A DNA stretch of 40,820 nt, taken from Chloroflexota bacterium (GTDB taxonomy: Bacteria > Chloroflexota > UBA6077 > FW602-bin22 > CADDYW01). Where the stretch lies: contig JAJPIK010000039.1 of assembly GCA_021324795.1 (NCBI GenBank), positions 1-40,820 of the forward strand, in the 5' to 3' direction. Both the position numbers and the translations under genes were made by a program. This document shows, piece by piece, positions 7,647 to 14,289 of the stretch; the first letter of the stretch is position 1; every line of letters begins with the position of its first letter. Under the pieces are notes generated by a model. The model was not told the origin of the DNA. It searched no databases and saw nothing but the letters and a program-made list of their open reading frames with translations.

Positions 7647-8846
7647 CTAGGGAACGACGAGGCTGATCGTGCCCTTATCATTGGAAGTCGACCAGTCGAT
7701 GCTTACCACCGCCCCATGAGGCAAGCCATTATAAGTCAACGAGTCGGCAAAGTAAGAGATTCCACTGCTCACCGTGGTATTCGGATACCAGCCGATTCCG
7801 CCATTCTCGTTCGAGTGCTTGATCGGTGCAAAAGCAGTAATCACCGCACCTGGAGGTGGAACGATCTGGACATGGTCAAGGTGTACTTCGTTGGTGTTCG
7901 AGCTGTCCACGCGCACATTGATCTGAGTATAGGGCTCCCTATAGTAAACGCTCGGGTCGAGGATCAGCCCGGAGCGATCGGTGGCTTTCAGACCAGTTAT
8001 TTGCGGTAAGCCTGGTGGCACGCCGATGCCACTCGTAGTCAGATTCAAGCTCCCGTGATCGTTCGTCGTCGACCAATCGGCCCGAACGAGCGCACCGTTT
8101 GGTGGACCGGCATAGGTAACCAACCAGCCCACCAACGGATTACTGTTGATGACCCCTTTATTGGGATACCAGCCAATGCCACCATCTTCGTTCGCATGCT
8201 TGATTGGCTGCCAGAAAAAGATCGGGGATCCTGCTGGAGGGATAACCTCGACGTGATTGAGGTGAACCTCGTTGGCAGTACTGTTGTCAACACGGATTTC
8301 CACTGTCGTGTAGGGCGCACTATATCTCACGCGCGGGTCAAGAATCAGACCCGAGCGATCAGTTACCTGTTGCAGCACGCCGCTTCCTACTTGGGAAATA
8401 CCCGAGGTTACGAGCTCTAGTCGCCCTTTATCATTCGCAGTGGCCCAGTCGGCTCGCACTGTCGCCCCGTTCGGCGGGCCAAGGTAGCTGACCAGTTGCC
8501 CGACAAGCGGCACGGCCTGGTTCGCCGAGAAATTCGAGTACCAGCCAATGCCGCCATCCTCATTAGCGTGCTTGATCGGCTGGAAGGAGATGATGGTACT
8601 GCCGGCGGGTGGAATGATCTCTACGTGCGTAACCTCGACCTGATTTGTTGTCGAGCTATCGACACGCATCTCGATCGTCGTCACCGGAGCGCTGTACCGG
8701 ACAACCGGATCCAAAATCAATCCGGAGCGGTCGGTCGCGGTGTTCGACGGTGGGGCGCCTTGCGATTGGGCTAAAGCCGCGGTAGGAACGAGGCTCCCGA
8801 AGAGAAACACCAGGGCCGCGATGGCGAAACTGGACAACCTGGACAT
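7647..8846 (-). CDS. Secreted protein with three tandem TDRSG domains, paralog B
   Basis: A secreted protein (399 aa) that is almost entirely three copies of one domain of about 110 residues at 38-150, 162-274 and 289-397. Each copy reads TDRSGLILDPxVxY, then a strand with (I/V)RVDSSxTNEV, HVxIxPPxG, PIKHxNExGGIGWYxN, then GxPxGAxVxxDWxTxNDxG. Predicted structure is all beta. A signal peptide (MSRLSSFAIAALVFLFG, cleavage ALA-QS) directs export; there is no anchor. The conserved acidic/Asn positions (NEDGG, NDKG) could bind metal or sugar, but this is a guess. The family is not one I recognise. The ATG at 8846 is chosen because GGGGGAG lies 5 nt upstream and the signal peptide starts there. 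It has its own promoter (8887-8915) and terminator (7550-7596). Confidence 0.85.
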   Translation of the reverse strand: MSRLSSFAIAALVFLFGSLVPTAALAQSQGAPPSNTATDRSGLILDPVVRYSAPVTTIEMRVDSSTTNQVEVTHVEIIPPAGSTIISFQPIKHANEDGGIGWYSNFSANQAVPLVGQLVSYLGPPNGATVRADWATANDKGRLELVTSGISQVGSGVLQQVTDRSGLILDPRVRYSAPYTTVEIRVDNSTANEVHLNHVEVIPPAGSPIFFWQPIKHANEDGGIGWYPNKGVINSNPLVGWLVTYAGPPNGALVRADWSTTNDHGSLNLTTSGIGVPPGLPQITGLKATDRSGLILDPSVYYREPYTQINVRVDSSNTNEVHLDHVQIVPPPGAVITAFAPIKHSNENGGIGWYPNTTVSSGISYFADSLTYNGLPHGAVVSIDWSTSNDKGTISLVVP

Positions 8847-8886
8847 ATCGTCTCCCCCATTATGAAAGGTTGCGTTCCGTGCGGCC

Positions 8887-8915
8887 ATCCTAATGGCTCG
8901 TCAAAATTTTGTCAA
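8887..8915 (-). promoter_or_regulatory. Promoter of the triple-repeat secreted gene
   Basis: Minus-strand TTGACA (8915-8910) and TAGGAT (8892-8887) with 17-nt spacing, giving a leader of about 35 nt. A palindrome CAAAATTTTG (8902-8911) overlaps the -35 box and may be an operator. Confidence 0.6.
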
Positions 8916-9116
8916 TAGGTAAGATTCACGATATTACCTCTCATATATTAGACTATCTAACAATTTATACACAAAATTATTTGTTTTGATAATAGATTGG
9001 TAGACAAATAGTTAGAGGGTAAAGGTAAGCCTAGACATATGACGATTGATGAGCGATTGGGGAGAAGCCGGGAATGACAACTGATCAGGAGCGAGTTGCC
9101 AGTTAAATCAAACCAC

Positions 9117-9144
9117 TTGGCATTTGCGTCGGGTATGGTAGACT
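9117..9144 (+). promoter_or_regulatory. Promoter candidate of the DUF1801 gene
   Basis: TTGGCA (9117-9122) and TAGACT (9139-9144) with a 16-nt spacer, followed by a small stem AGGGAG/CTCCCT at 9151-9165 near the predicted transcription start. Confidence 0.4.
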
Positions 9145-9195
9145 AAGAGCAGGGAGTTGCTCCCTTAATTGCTTTTTAGTAGGGGAAAACCTGCC

Positions 9196-9666
9196 ATGAC
9201 GGACACGCAGAAGTCGGCTAAGAGCACCACTGGCAAGGCGTCCAAGGGATTCACGGACGAGGAACGAGCCGCGATGAGGGAGCGCGCCCAAGAGCTGAAG
9301 GCGGCCGCGCGCCGCGGCCCGCGCGCGGGCAAGGCAGACGGGGAAAGCGCCGTGCTCGCGAAGATCGCCGAGATGCCGGAACCGGATCGCGCCATGGCCG
9401 AGCGACTCCATGCCATCATCAAAGCCAGCGCGCCCGCCCTCTCGCCGAGAACCTGGTACGGGATGCCCGCCTACGCCAAGGACGGCAACGTCGTCTGCTT
9501 CTTCCAAAGCGCGCAGAAGTTCAACACGAGGTACGCGACATTCGGCTTCAGCGACAAGGCGAACCTCGACGAAGGCACCATGTGGCCGACTGCCTTCGCG
9601 CTGAAGGAATTGACCGCCGCCGACGAGGCAAGGATTGGCGCGCTCGTGAAGAAAGCGGTGAGCTGA
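9196..9666 (+). CDS. DUF1801 (YdhG-like) small cytoplasmic protein
   Basis: A 156-residue soluble protein. The first 60 residues are lysine/alanine/arginine-rich and probably flexible ([23 protein letters not shown]). The rest matches the DUF1801/YdhG fold, with [22 protein letters not shown], the conserved [34 protein letters not shown] and the closing [12 protein letters not shown] helix. The fold is related to frataxin-like and YjbR-like proteins; a role in iron handling has been suggested for relatives, but the biochemical function is unknown. The start is the ATG at 9196 with AGGGGAAAA upstream. The gene is visibly more GC-rich than its neighbours (for instance near 9299-9330) and resembles versions common in Actinobacteria, suggesting acquisition. 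Confidence 0.8.
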   Translation: MTDTQKSAKSTTGKASKGFTDEERAAMRERAQELKAAARRGPRAGKADGESAVLAKIAEMPEPDRAMAERLHAIIKASAPALSPRTWYGMPAYAKDGNVVCFFQSAQKFNTRYATFGFSDKANLDEGTMWPTAFALKELTAADEARIGALVKKAVS

Positions 9667-9982
9667 GGATTGAGCGCCGCGCATGGCAGGCAAGCCAAGG
9701 TGCGCCGTGCCCCCCCCGGTGTCTTGCTCCGATCTTTGACGACCGTCAGAGCCGTGAGGGGCATCCCCATCAGATCTCGCAGGGGAGAAAGCACGCGATG
9801 TTTACCAAGCTGATTGTCACCTCTCACATGCGGCGCCCCGCTGGTCCCTTATCCCGCCGAGTTCGTCCGCCAATCAGGAAGAGAATGCTCAATCGGCTCA
9901 ACCTGACAATCCTCTGCCTTAAGAGATCAGTAGCGCGACTCCTTGCAGATCGCGCTACTGATCTCTTAAGGCAGAGAGTAGA
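9667..9982. other. Intergenic region with the 27-bp hairpin
   Basis: Apart from the hairpin at 9912-9976, which belongs to the minus-strand gene to the right, nothing could be assigned. An ATG at 9799 preceded by CAGGGGAGAAAG opens a frame, but its translation soon becomes arginine-rich and runs through the hairpin into the antisense of the secreted gene, so it is not called. Confidence 0.4.
9912..9976 (-). terminator. Perfect 27-bp hairpin after the secreted gene 9983-10945
   Basis: The arms 9912-9938 and 9950-9976 are exact reverse complements over 27 bp with an 11-nt loop, starting 6 nt after the stop codon of the minus-strand gene. The stem contains the palindromes TTAAGAGATC and TAGCGCGA. 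No U-run follows, so termination may not be its only role; it would also make a very stable mRNA 3' end. Confidence 0.7.
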
Positions 9983-10945
9983 TCAAGATTGCCCCGGCGG
10001 TCCCGGATTAGGCGCTCCGGTAATCGTGAGTGAGAGCGATCCCTTATCGGTCGAAGTCGCCCAATCCACTTCTACCACTGTCCCGTTGGCCGGGCCGAAG
10101 AAGCGCACCGAATAGCTCGTCAACGGGTCTGCTTGATCGACCGACCGGCTGAGGTACCAGGTAATACCTTGCTCCAATCGGGTCTCCGAGGGAGTAACCG
10201 CGTCGACGACCGCGTCGGGCGGCGGAATCACGACCAAGCGGTAAACCGTCGCTGCGCTCGCACTGTTGCTATCCACGCGAATGTCGACCGTGGAGAATGG
10301 CCCACTGACCGAAACCCGGGGATCCAGGATCAGCCCGGAGCGATCTGTCGCGGTCATGGTGACCGGCGAAGGGGTCGGAGTCACAACAGGCGCGGCTGAG
10401 CTCGCGGCCGGGATAGCCGGTGTGGCAGCCGGCGCTGGCATAGGCGTATTGACCACGGCACCCGGCTGAGGAGGGTTCAGCCATGGCGGGGGGAAAGCCG
10501 ATCCAGTCAAGCCAAGGGCGTAACCAACGGCCTGGCTGGAATTGTTGACCACCTCAACCCAGTAGGTAGTCGGCGAGGTCTGCGCGGTAAACCAGTAACT
10601 TTCGCCGGCAGGCAATCCACTCTGGGTACCCTGGCCAATGCGGTAGTAACCGGGCCAATCCACGCCTTGATTGCCAACTGGTTGGGTCCAATCGACATTG
10701 AAGAACACCTGGCCGGAGGCGGTGCTGGTGCTTGGTTGAAAGTCGAGGGTAACGCCGGCCGCGCTGTTGCCATCACCAGCGAAGCTATACCACGCCGTCT
10801 GATTGGGTGCCAGCGTGCCTTGCCCAACCTTCGCCAAGGAAATGGCGGAGTCCGGACCGGATCCGCTCGCGGCGCCGGCAGTCGCCGGCAGCACGCTTTG
10901 AAGTGCCAAGGCTAACACGAGAAATACCCAGCGTAGTCGAACCAT
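9983..10945 (-). CDS. Secreted two-domain protein, TDRSG-family paralog C
   Basis: A secreted protein of unknown function (320 aa). The signal peptide is MVRLRWVFLVLALALQSVLP, with cleavage near AGA. Residues 33-148 form a PPC-like beta domain (GTLAPNQTAWYSFAGDGN, GVTLDFQP, YWVEVVNNSSQAVGYALGLTG). The linker PPPWLNPPQPG continues as a Pro/Ala/Thr-rich stretch to about 198. Residues 199-312 hold one TDRSG domain: TDRSGLILDPRVSV, DIRVDSNSASA, VIPPPDAVV, DPLTSYSVRFFGPANGTVVEVDWATSTDKG. Order and linker match the protein at 6002-7069; the C-terminal domain matches the repeats at 7647-8846. The ATG at 10945 follows AGAGGAAGG. Its promoter (10997-11025) overlaps an operator-like palindrome shared with the divergent MarR gene. 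Confidence 0.85.
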   Translation of the reverse strand: MVRLRWVFLVLALALQSVLPATAGAASGSGPDSAISLAKVGQGTLAPNQTAWYSFAGDGNSAAGVTLDFQPSTSTASGQVFFNVDWTQPVGNQGVDWPGYYRIGQGTQSGLPAGESYWFTAQTSPTTYWVEVVNNSSQAVGYALGLTGSAFPPPWLNPPQPGAVVNTPMPAPAATPAIPAASSAAPVVTPTPSPVTMTATDRSGLILDPRVSVSGPFSTVDIRVDSNSASAATVYRLVVIPPPDAVVDAVTPSETRLEQGITWYLSRSVDQADPLTSYSVRFFGPANGTVVEVDWATSTDKGSLSLTITGAPNPGPPGQS

Positions 10946-10996
10946 CCTTCCTCTTTCTGTTTTCTGCTCACGGCGCGAATATTTGCGGCTAAGCGA

Positions 10997-11025
10997 ATCA
11001 TAGCAGGGGGTACCGCCCGTGGCAA
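10997..11025 (-). promoter_or_regulatory. Promoter of the secreted gene 9983-10945
   Basis: Minus-strand TTGCCA (11025-11020) and TATGAT (11002-10997) with 17-nt spacing. The -35 box overlaps the palindrome at 11023-11035. Confidence 0.6.
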
Positions 11026-11095
11026 TTATTAATTGTTAAAAGAAATCCTTGACAAAGCCCATCATCGGACGTATAGTTCGCATCAGGCAATTATT
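11021..11095. promoter_or_regulatory. Putative MarR operator sites in the divergent promoter region
   Basis: CAATTA-T-TAATTG at 11023-11035 is a perfect AT-rich palindrome of the kind MarR dimers bind. The ten bases GGCAATTATT occur at 11021-11030 and again at 11086-11095, the second copy lying at the predicted start of the marR transcript. The first copy overlaps the -35 box of the divergent secreted gene. Assignment to the adjacent MarR protein is inference from position. Confidence 0.55.
11049..11077 (+). promoter_or_regulatory. Promoter of the marR-efflux operon
   Basis: TTGACA (11049-11054) and TATAGT (11072-11077) with 17-nt spacing, one of the best sigma-70 matches in the window. The leader to the ATG at 11174 is about 90 nt. 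Confidence 0.7.
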
Positions 11096-11173
11096 TCTCA
11101 TCGCACGAAGCTCATCCGAATCAGAGGACGGGCAAGCGGGGGTGCTTTGGACCGGGATAACGGCAAAAGGGCT

Positions 11174-11629
11174 ATGAACGAGCGTGACCGCATCATTAGC
11201 GACATCATCGAAAGCACCCATCAGTTCATCCGTTCGCTGCGGGGTAAACCCAGCGAGTGGTTCGAAGTCAACGTCACTATTGCTCAATGGAAAACGTTGC
11301 TCGTCCTCTACGAGAAGGGGCACGCCTCAATGGGAGAGCTTGCCGAAGCGCTCGACACCGGCGTATCGACGGTGACCGGCATTGTCGATCGTCTGGTAGA
11401 TCATGGTTTGGTCGTGCGTGAAGAGGATCGCCACGATCGCCGCGTCGTGGTCGGTCGATTAACCACCGCTGGCCAAGAGCTTGTCGAGAACGTCTATGTT
11501 AGCCATCGCGATCGCATCAAGCTGATTCTCGAACAATTAACTCTCGACGAGCTCCAACTCGTCATTCAGGCGAGCCAAGCCCTCTGCGCCGCAGCCCAAC
11601 GTGTCTATCCGACTGCGGTCGCATCCTAA
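11174..11629 (+). CDS. MarR family transcriptional regulator
   Basis: A 151-residue winged-helix regulator. The helix-turn-helix lies at WKTLLVLYEKGHASMGELAEALDTGVSTVTGIVDRLVDHGLV (about 36-77), followed by the wing REEDRHDRRVVVGRLTTAGQELV, whose DRRxxxxxLT pattern is diagnostic of MarR proteins. N- and C-terminal helices would form the dimer interface. The frame stays open upstream to 11033, but the ATG at 11174 with AAAGG nearby matches normal family length. The efflux genes start 41 nt downstream, so this is probably their repressor, released by a small aromatic or drug-like ligand as in EmrR/MarR (inference). Confidence 0.9.
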   Translation: MNERDRIISDIIESTHQFIRSLRGKPSEWFEVNVTIAQWKTLLVLYEKGHASMGELAEALDTGVSTVTGIVDRLVDHGLVVREEDRHDRRVVVGRLTTAGQELVENVYVSHRDRIKLILEQLTLDELQLVIQASQALCAAAQRVYPTAVAS

Positions 11630-11670
11630 ATCTGCCTTTGAATCGCCTGGATTTAGCGGAGGAACAGTCC

Positions 11671-13362
11671 ATGGGGTATCCTTCCTCGCGCCTCGCCCGA
11701 GTGCTCGGCCTCGCACTCGTCACTCCGGCCCTGCTCGCCGCCTGCGCGACGAATCCGGCCGGCCAGCCACCGGTTGCTCCGGTGGCAGTGAAAGCCACAC
11801 CGGTCATCCGCGCCACGATTAATGGGACGATCACCTATTCGGGAAACGTCATTTCCCATAATCAGGTGAACGTCCTTCCCAAGATCGCCGGCCAGATTAT
11901 CGCGCTGAACGTCGACGTCGGTAAGTCGGTCAAGCAAGGCGACGTGATCGCCGAGATCGACCACGCCACCTTGGACGCCCAAGTCGCCCAGGCCCAAGCT
12001 GCCTTAGCCGAAGCGAAAGCGAAGCTAGCGACAATTCAAGCCGGTCCGCGCCCGGAAACTGTCGCCCAAGCCCAGGCAAATCTAGAGGCCGCTCAGGCAA
12101 AGCTCAATTTTATGCAAAGTGGTGGGCGCGTTGAGAATGTGACCACGGCCCAGGCTAACCTCGATGCAGCGATCGCCAAGCTTAAGAGCTTGCAAGCGGG
12201 ACGCTCCGACGCGGTTGCCCAAGCCCAGGCGAACCTCCAAGCCGCCCAGGCACGCCTCCAGCAGCTCAAGGATGGACCAACCAAAGAACAGATCCGACAA
12301 GCCGAACTAGCAGTCGAACAAGCGAAGGACGCGGCAAACGCGGCGAATGCCCAGAAAGATGCGGCCTGCAATCCAATGGGGTCCTCCGCTATCTGCCAGG
12401 CCGCTCAAGCCGCGGCCTTCTCGGCCGACACGGGCGTCAATCAAGCCCAGGCAGCGTTGAACACCTTGACCGCGCCACCAACGAAAGACCAGCTTGATCA
12501 GGCTCAAGCCGCGGTCGACGCTGCCGAGGCCGCGCTCCAGATGGCTCAGCATCCTGGCTCGACCAACGACATCGCTGCCGCCCAAAGTCAGGTCGTCGCC
12601 AGCCAGGCGCAGCTCGACTTGGCCAAAGCGCCGTACTCCGCGGCCGATCTAGCGAGCGCCAAAGCGGCCGTCGACGTCGCCCAACAGCAATTGAAGCTCG
12701 CCCAAGCTCCGTATACAAAGCAAGATGAAGCCGCGGCGAACGCTGCGGTTCAGCAAGCCCAAGCGGCGCTCGAGATGGCGCAGGTGAGTCGCGATCAAGC
12801 GATCATCAAGGCCCCCATCGACGGCGTTGTTGCTCAGCGCTTCCTGACTGTTGGGAACATGGCTTCTCCCCAAAATCCGATCGTTAGCCTGATTGATCCA
12901 AATGTCGATGTCGCCGTCAACGTCGACGAGAATCACATCACGAGTCTTCACGTCGGCGAACCCGCGACCGTTTCTGCTGATGCTTTGCCCGGTGCCATCA
13001 TCACCGGCACGATTTCGGTTATCTCGCCCGCGATCGATCCGCAGACTCGTACGTTCCAGGTCAAGGTCACTCCAAAAGACCAGGATTCTGGACTGAGGGA
13101 TGGTATGCTGGCCCAGGTGACGTTCGTTACCGCTAGTCACGAGAATGCCATGGTGATTCCGGCCAATGCCATCGTCCAGCGTAATGGCCAGCCAACCGTG
13201 TACGTCGTAGCCAATGGGATGGCAACGCCTCACGCTGTCCAGACGGGATTAACCGACGGAACCAATACAGAGATCGTCAGCGGGGTGAAGGCCGGGGATT
13301 TGATCGTCGTAAGTGGCCAGGACCAACTGAATGGTAGCCAGCCAGTGACGGTGAGCAAATAG
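11671..13362 (+). CDS. Membrane-fusion lipoprotein with long coiled-coil (HlyD/RND adaptor type)
   Basis: A 563-residue efflux adaptor. A lipoprotein signal peptide ends in LLAAC (C25), so it should be lipid-anchored outside the membrane. The biotinyl-lipoyl-like half (VLPKIAGQIIALNVDVGKSVKQGDVIAEID) precedes an extremely alanine/glutamine-rich coiled coil with repeated VAQAQANLEAAQAKL units (about 90-385). The second lipoyl half is IKAPIDGVVAQRFLTVGNMASPQNPIVSLID, followed by beta-barrel and membrane-proximal domains (VDENHITSLHVGEPATVSAD, NAMVIPANAIVQRNGQPTVYVV). The internal repeats lengthen the hairpin well beyond the norm for AcrA or EmrA. GGAGG 8 nt before the ATG at 11671 sets the start. 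It is probably co-transcribed with marR and the second adaptor. Confidence 0.9.
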   Translation: MGYPSSRLARVLGLALVTPALLAACATNPAGQPPVAPVAVKATPVIRATINGTITYSGNVISHNQVNVLPKIAGQIIALNVDVGKSVKQGDVIAEIDHATLDAQVAQAQAALAEAKAKLATIQAGPRPETVAQAQANLEAAQAKLNFMQSGGRVENVTTAQANLDAAIAKLKSLQAGRSDAVAQAQANLQAAQARLQQLKDGPTKEQIRQAELAVEQAKDAANAANAQKDAACNPMGSSAICQAAQAAAFSADTGVNQAQAALNTLTAPPTKDQLDQAQAAVDAAEAALQMAQHPGSTNDIAAAQSQVVASQAQLDLAKAPYSAADLASAKAAVDVAQQQLKLAQAPYTKQDEAAANAAVQQAQAALEMAQVSRDQAIIKAPIDGVVAQRFLTVGNMASPQNPIVSLIDPNVDVAVNVDENHITSLHVGEPATVSADALPGAIITGTISVISPAIDPQTRTFQVKVTPKDQDSGLRDGMLAQVTFVTASHENAMVIPANAIVQRNGQPTVYVVANGMATPHAVQTGLTDGTNTEIVSGVKAGDLIVVSGQDQLNGSQPVTVSK

Positions 13363-13420
13363 GGTTGAATTTGTGGGGTAGGCGCTCGCATGTCGTCGAG
13401 CGCTTTCGTTGTAGGAAGGG

Positions 13421-14230
13421 ATGGCAGATCGAATGGAATCACGTCCAGGCAATTCCTCCGCCGGGCCAGGAACCAGCACCGCGGGCCCAAGTCTTGACGG
13501 TCTTGCGCCGAACGCGGCGGTAACCGCCGCGACGAAGCGGCGTCGCCCCTCCCGGGCAATCATCTTTCCGATTGCTGCGATTGTCGTAGTGCTCTTGGCG
13601 GCCTTGGGCTATCGGTATTGGTACAACTCTACGCACTTCGTCTGGACAGATAACGCTCAGGTAGCCGGTTCAATCATCCAGGTCGGGCCGCTCAATGCTG
13701 GCCAGGTGACTGCCGTCTACACGGACGTCGGCCAGCGAGTTACCGAGGGACAGATCATCGGTCGCGTCTCCGTTCCCCAGCCATTGGCGGCCACGACCAG
13801 CGGCACTCCTAAGCTTGGGATCACGAATACGGAGAATCAGACCGTCGACGTCAAGTCGCCACTGAACGGCGTCGTCGTCGCGCGGCTTGCCGATCCAGGA
13901 AGCACGCTTGCCGCTGGTCAGCCAATCGTCGAGGTGGTCGATCCGACTGCCCTCTACGTCATCGCCAACGTCAACGAAACTGACGTCGATCGGATTCACG
14001 TCGGCAATCCGGTGGACGTTTCCGTCGATAGCCTCGGTGTCACTCTACCCGGTCGGGTCGAAGCAGTCACCGCCGCTAGCGCCGCTTCCTTCTCATTGAT
14101 CCCGGCTCAGAACACGAGCGGTAACTACAGCAAAGTCGTTCAGGTTGTGCCAGTCAAGATCTCAGTTGATTACGGCAATCTGCCATTGATCGTCGGTAGC
14201 TCGGTCGAAGTCAATATCCACGTCCAGTAG
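13421..14230 (+). CDS. EmrA-like membrane-fusion protein, short form
   Basis: A 269-residue adaptor with a disordered N-terminus (Ser/Gly/Pro/Ala-rich, to about 38), one membrane helix (AIIFPIAAIVVVLLAALGYRYWY) and the HlyD-type start TDNAQVAGSIIQVGPLNAGQVTAVYTDVGQRVTEGQIIG. The second lipoyl half (VDVKSPLNGVVVARLADPGSTLAAGQPIVEVVD) follows after only about 35 residues, so the usual long coiled-coil hairpin is absent. The beta-barrel region NETDVDRIHVGNPVDVSVDSL and a C-terminal strand-rich part are present. AGGA is 4 nt before the ATG. Sitting between the lipoprotein adaptor and the pump, it is likely the inner partner of the MFS transporter. Confidence 0.88.
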   Translation: MADRMESRPGNSSAGPGTSTAGPSLDGLAPNAAVTAATKRRRPSRAIIFPIAAIVVVLLAALGYRYWYNSTHFVWTDNAQVAGSIIQVGPLNAGQVTAVYTDVGQRVTEGQIIGRVSVPQPLAATTSGTPKLGITNTENQTVDVKSPLNGVVVARLADPGSTLAAGQPIVEVVDPTALYVIANVNETDVDRIHVGNPVDVSVDSLGVTLPGRVEAVTAASAASFSLIPAQNTSGNYSKVVQVVPVKISVDYGNLPLIVGSSVEVNIHVQ

Positions 14231-14289
14231 AGATGGGCCGACAGTCCTCTCTACTCCGTCTATAATCTCATAAAGGACAGGACCAGACC

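Larger units (their letters stand above)
8847..9195. other. Divergent intergenic region with an AT-rich core
   Basis: Holds the minus-strand promoter of the secreted gene (8887-8915) and a plus-strand promoter candidate for the DUF1801 gene (9117-9144). Between them, about 8936-9012 is far richer in A and T than the rest of the window, with several TATA-like runs. No ORF or known element is seen in the AT-rich part. Confidence 0.5.

Noticed and set aside
9582..10115. Plus-strand frame of 177 codons across the intergenic region as a gene
   Set aside because: It overlaps the DUF1801 gene, runs through the 27-bp hairpin and into the antisense of the secreted protein; the translation has no recognisable features.
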